20,131 nt of DNA from Azolla pinnata (taxonomy: Eukaryota > Streptophyta > Polypodiopsida > Salviniales > Salviniaceae): NCBI GenBank assembly GCA_037176905.1, contig JBBBWG010011924.1, positions 1-20,131 of the forward strand. The letters are read 5' to 3'. Made by a program: the position numbers and the translations under genes. The notes beneath the pieces were generated by a model. It did not search any database, was not told where the DNA came from, and saw only the letters and a program-made list of their open reading frames with translations. Shown piece by piece: positions 16,886-20,131 of the stretch. The stretch's first letter is position 1. Each line of letters opens with the position of its first letter.

Positions 16886-18722
16886 TTAATCCTTATTTAA
16901 CACATGCAAAATTGAAGCCTGTCCGGAATCATCCTCCTCCATATCAGATGCTTCCTCTGGAGCTTCCGTCCCTTGCGCGGCTGGTACGACTAGTTCCGCT
17001 ACAGCCTCCATTTCAGCGTACATTGTCCGAACATGCTCCTCGTGTCGTTCTAACAACTTAGTAATCTCCTCACGATGTCTGAGGGCTATCCGCATAAAAT
17101 CCGTTGTTAGATTCTACTGCTCAACTTCGCAGTTGGCCTTATCCTGCTTCCAAAATCCCGGTTCCCGAAGTTCCCGGTGACCTTATCCACACGAAGCACC
17201 TACAGTTCGGCCGCCTGTTTGGACCATCCTTGCAGCGGTGTTACCGTAGCGATCTCTATCTCGGACTTTGTCTTCTCTCGGAATTTGTCGACTAGCTTCC
17301 GTAGATTGGCCTGAGCGAGGTACACCTTCTTCCCAAGCTCTTCATGTAACCGCTTGACATTCTTTTGGAGCTCCCTGTTGACAATCCGAGCTTGTCGTAC
17401 ATCCTTGTGTGACACCATAAGTTCCAACTATAACGGTCCTAATTCCTCTAGGAACTGTAGTACGCATCGGACAATGCCATCCCTTTCTTCATGCAGCTTT
17501 GTAGCTTCTGCGGTCAAACGTCCGACTTCTTGTTGCAACCGGCCGTTTTCCGCAGCCGTGCTTTCGACATCAGCCGTGAGTCGGGTTCGAATCCGCTTCC
17601 ACTCCGCGCTTCTCCTTTTCTCCTCCTCCTAAAGAATCTGAAAAGCATCTAAAATTTTCCGTGCCTCCTTCTTTGCCTCCTCTACATCTGCTTTGGCCAC
17701 GCCAAGTCGTCGTTTGAACGATTTGACGTCCGCTTGAGCGTCCGTAAGTTTCCCGCATAGCTTTTCCACATCGGTACGAGCCCTTCGTTCCACCTCGAGC
17801 TTTGCCCTTACCTTTGCCAGTTTCGCGTCCTTAGCGTCCAACATCCACCAGAGCGCTACTTGCTCTTTTTCAGCTTTTGTGAGAGCCGCGACTTTCCGCT
17901 TGAGTGTGTCTTCACAGTTGACGACGCGCTTTTTCTATACTTGCACGTGACGCTCCACGGTCATCGAAGTCTCAGCTTCAATCCTTTCGCTCCATTCGCA
18001 CACTTTCTCCATCGCCTTTTCCAACATCAGCATGATTTCGTTCGCGTTTACGCGCGCCGAATGAATTTGCATCTTTGCCTGTACTCCGCCGGCCGTCACG
18101 GCCGTTGCCACCGTACTTGCAGGAGACGATGGGTGGCTTACCAAAACGGTGTCGACCTGATTCCCATGAGAGGAGTCGACCTCCCGTTCGGTTTCCATTT
18201 GCCTTAGTGCGCTTGCCTCGGCCTCTTCGGTCACTCCAAGCGTCGGTGCGCCAACCGTCTCCACGACTGGCTCCTCGCCTTCGGTCGGTGGCCGCACCTC
18301 ATCCATACTTCGTACAGGTTCGACGATTATTTCCTTCTGTACACTCACCACTTCCGTGGCCAAAACTGCGCCTTCCTCTGCACTATGTATAGTTGTTGTC
18401 AAAATTTCAGCCGTACTTCTATAGCTTCCACGGTTTGTGCAGAGCCTGGAGTCTTGAGCCCTATGACGATCCGGCCCTCGAATTCCTGTGACGCCGATTT
18501 CCTCCTTTTCTTTTTCCGTTTCTCCTTTGGCGATTTTCTCCAGGGTTCGGGAATAGCAGGTGCTACCTCCTCTTCCTCCTTGAAGGTCATGATATCCACC
18601 TCCGGGTCTGACCCTGCCACCCCTTCTCCGACCTGCGGCGTGTCGGCATCCCACAGTTGGGGTGCGATCGGGATCCATTCACTGAGATTCCAAGTCGAAA
18701 TCTGGATATCCGATACGTCCAT
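16886..18722 (-). pseudogene. Coiled-coil protein gene, second copy without copia pol
   Basis: Read leftward from 18722: MDVSDIQISTWNLSEWIP, IAPQLWDADTPQVGEGVAG, basic cluster KSPKEKRKKKRRKS, a frameshift near 18405, then ILTTTIHSAEEGAVLATEVV and the conserved EIMLMLEKAMEKVCEWSERI. A long Lys/Glu-rich helix follows in one frame, interrupted by stops at about 17935, 17629, 17430 and 17200. The first of these replaces the Trp codon seen in the other copy (TGG to TAG). The last part (FMRIALRHREEITKLLERHE, acidic tail, ASILHVLNKD) ends in TAA at 16886-16888. The copy at 120-2239 matches along the whole length, but there LHVLN continues into copia protease. ATG 18722 is the first start in frame with conserved sequence. 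The other copy extends further upstream, so the true start is uncertain. Confidence 0.65.
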
Positions 18723-18748
18723 CTCTACCGAGTCTTCCCCGAATCCCC

Positions 18749-18757
18749 CTTTTTATA
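18749..18757 (-). promoter_or_regulatory. TATA-like box upstream of the second coiled-coil copy
   Basis: CTATAAAAAGGGGG on the minus strand lies 27 bases before ATG 18722. The match to a plant TATA box is good, but the distance to the ATG leaves almost no leader. Either the true start codon is further in, or the box is fortuitous. Confidence 0.4.
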
Positions 18758-18813
18758 GAAGGCTTGGCTTCCCCTGCATGAAAGAACTCGAGTTCGCATC
18801 TCCAGCTTCGTCG

Positions 18814-18879
18814 CATGACTCTCACTTGGCTTTCTCTTTAGTTGCATGTCTCTCACGTGGCGTTCTCTTTAGTTGCATG
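18814..18879 (-). repeat. 31-bp tandem repeats with a G-box upstream of the TATA-like box
   Basis: Two units of 31 bp (18879-18849 and 18848-18818, minus strand), each starting CATGCAACTAAAGAGAA, are followed by a partial third beginning CATG. Unit one contains the palindrome CACGTG (G-box). The same position in unit two reads CAAGTG. They sit 60-120 bases upstream of the TATA-like box, a typical enhancer position. Confidence 0.6.
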
Positions 18880-19137
18880 CCTCCCTTGTGGTTTTTACTT
18901 TTGCATGGCCTTCACATTGGTGCGACCGGCCCACGTACACGATCGTATTCGTCCGTTTGCACACGATCTGGGCCGCACTCCGACTCCGAATACAGCCCGC
19001 ACTGGTCCGAATACGGTCCGAACTCGTCCGACCAAACTCGTACCCGCAAAAGTACAAACCGTGGACGTTGCGGAAAAGCTGCCCCCTGCACAGAGTGCTA
19101 CAAAACACCCCAAAGAATGTGGGTATTCTTCAAGGTC

Positions 19138-19187
19138 GGATTATATATTGCTAGTTCTGAAGCGCATTGCTCATGTGGGACATCTCA
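19138..19187 (-). repeat. Probable start of a 3' LTR of a different gypsy family
   Basis: On the minus strand the sequence opens TGAGATGTCCCACATGAGC directly after a polypurine tract. A TATATAATCC box follows about 40 bases in. The ATGTCCCACAT block resembles the start of many plant LTRs. I could not place the other end of this LTR with confidence. Confidence 0.5.
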
Positions 19188-19199
19188 CTTTTCCGCTTT
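19188..19199 (-). promoter_or_regulatory. Polypurine tract
   Basis: AAAGCGGAAAAG on the minus strand lies 112 bases after the stop of the integrase fragment and directly before the TG of a presumed LTR, as expected for the plus-strand primer of a Ty3/gypsy element. Confidence 0.5.
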
Positions 19200-19311
19200 A
19201 GCAAGTCTTCTATCTTGATATATCAGTAACTTTAACCGTACTTGCCCGATTAACATGCCGTAAAATACGTTTGGAACCTCTTGCGGACCTTAATCTCCTC
19301 GCATCAAAGTA
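19200..19311 (-). other. Gypsy 3' untranslated stretch
   Basis: This non-coding sequence lies between the integrase stop and the polypurine tract. I see no gene or repeat in it. Confidence 0.5.
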
Positions 19312-20131
19312 CTAGTCGAACATAAAATTATTATGTTTCATATCGTGTGTGAAAAGACACACGACATTCACCTCCACCAAACCTGCACATCCTCCGGTAT
19401 CTGCCAATTTCGGTGAGGTTTCTCCTGTTGGTTGTTCTACTTGATTGTCGATGCTCAAGACAAAATTGTCTAGAGCTTCGAATCCAATTTCAATTCTATC
19501 TCTTCTCTTGAAGACCTTGATTCTTTTACCATCAATTGGCAAGGCAAGCAGTGTACCATCAAGTTCCGCCAAATGATAGGTCGCATTATCTACGACTTTC
19601 TTCACTACATATGGTCCAAACCATCATTGCGAAAATTTTCGAGCCGTACTATGTTGGTTTTCTAAGCTACTATTGTAGACAAGTACCCAATCTCCTTTAA
19701 CGATCTTCCTTGGACAAAGTCGATGTCGTTTGTCGAAGTCCTTCTTGTTCTTCAATCTTGCGTCTTTCAGTCGTGCTTTAGCGACTTCTATATCTTTTGT
19801 CCTCTGCAACTATCGTCGAATCCTCAAAGCTAGTAAATCTTCTCTGCTTATCTCGTCTTGCCATGGCAATGCCAGCCATTAAACAATACTTTGTTCCACT
19901 GGCATTATCGGCTTTTTGTCAGGGACAAGCGAATAGCGTAAGAATACTATATGGCTCAAGCGAGTACGATAAGAGAGGTTAGTGGAGTGAAAAGGGAGAG
20001 CTAATGATACGCGGATAATGGTTGAAATTATATTAATGATCAGCTGGAGTACAAAGAAGGCTAAGGGGTGCGTTGCGAAGGTGTTGAACCAGGATGGTTC
20101 ATCAAGGGAAGAGGGGCTCATTTTATAGGTC
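19312..20131 (-). pseudogene. Ty3/gypsy integrase C-terminal part (third family, runs off the window)
   Basis: From about 19980 leftward: KKPIMPVEQSIV, a TAA, WQDEISREDLLALRIRR, a TAG, LQRTKDIEVAKARLKDARLK, KDFDKRHRLCPRKIVKGDWV, LVYNSSLENQHSTARKFSQ, a stop, WFGPYVVKKVVDNATYHLAE, LDGTLLALPIDGKRIKVFKR and a closing tail ending at 19312. This is the C-terminal barrel-like domain of gypsy integrases (the GDWVLVY and WFGPY blocks). It clearly differs from the second-copy pol at 14989-16235, so it belongs to another family. Sequence beyond about 20000 to the edge is probably the end of the catalytic core but is too degenerate for me to align. Confidence 0.8.

Noticed and set aside
18683-19187. Possible complete 505-bp LTR (TGAGAT...ATCTCA on the minus strand)
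   Set aside because: The candidate far end lies inside sequence conserved with the other coiled-coil copy (TWNLSEWIP), so the matching ends are probably chance.
18385-19218. Long plus-strand reading frame of 277 codons
   Set aside because: It is antisense to the second coiled-coil copy over its first part and runs on through promoter-like sequence. It has no recognisable motifs.
1-20131. tRNA, rRNA, riboswitch or bacterial operon features
   Set aside because: I looked on both strands and saw no cloverleaf, rRNA block or ribosome-binding-site pattern. Content and element types are plant nuclear.

Overview
This window looks like nuclear DNA of a plant (streptophyte, most likely a land plant), and almost all of it is decayed, nested transposable elements. 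The lineage comes from content, not from a database hit. There are Ty1/copia and Ty3/gypsy elements, a CACTA-type TNP2 transposase remnant, and a patchwork of plastid DNA (ndhA, ndhD, psbK) inside one element. Keeping ndh genes points to a streptophyte plastome. I see no intact cellular gene, no rRNA or tRNA gene and no CRISPR array. I cannot name the species or clade.

Layout: (1) 120-5825 (+) is a Ty1/copia-type element. Its 5' part is a long, Lys/Glu-rich coiled-coil reading frame that runs in frame into a copia protease, followed by integrase, reverse transcriptase and RNase H, a polypurine tract and a 288-bp 3' LTR (TGTCAA...TTGACA). Its 5' LTR lies outside the window. (2) 5826-7677 (-) is the 5' part of a Ty3/gypsy element (LTR, primer site, gag), cut by the copia insertion. 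(3) 7678-9959 is AT-rich. It holds an LTR-like promoter fragment, a degenerate CACTA TNP2 transposase (-) and a C-terminal SET-domain-like fragment (-). (4) 9960-16235 (+) is a second copy of the same Ty3/gypsy family: LTR stump, primer site, gag with repeats and zinc knuckles, PR, RT, RNase H and integrase. A 521-bp mosaic of plastid fragments (13799-14319) interrupts it between RT and RNase H. (5) 16332-16810 (-) is the LTR and gag leader of a third copy, facing the second copy tail-on. (6) 16886-18722 (-) is a second copy of the coiled-coil reading frame with no copia pol attached, behind a promoter-like stretch. (7) 19188-20131 (-) is the integrase C-terminus, PPT and LTR start of a different Ty3/gypsy family.

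The most unusual item is the coiled-coil gene. It occurs twice in inverted orientation. One copy is fused without a frame break to copia protease where a Gag would be expected; the other ends in its own stop codon exactly at the point of divergence. Either it is an atypical Gag or it is a host gene captured by a retroelement. All coding units carry stops or frameshifts, so nothing here is likely to make a full-length product.
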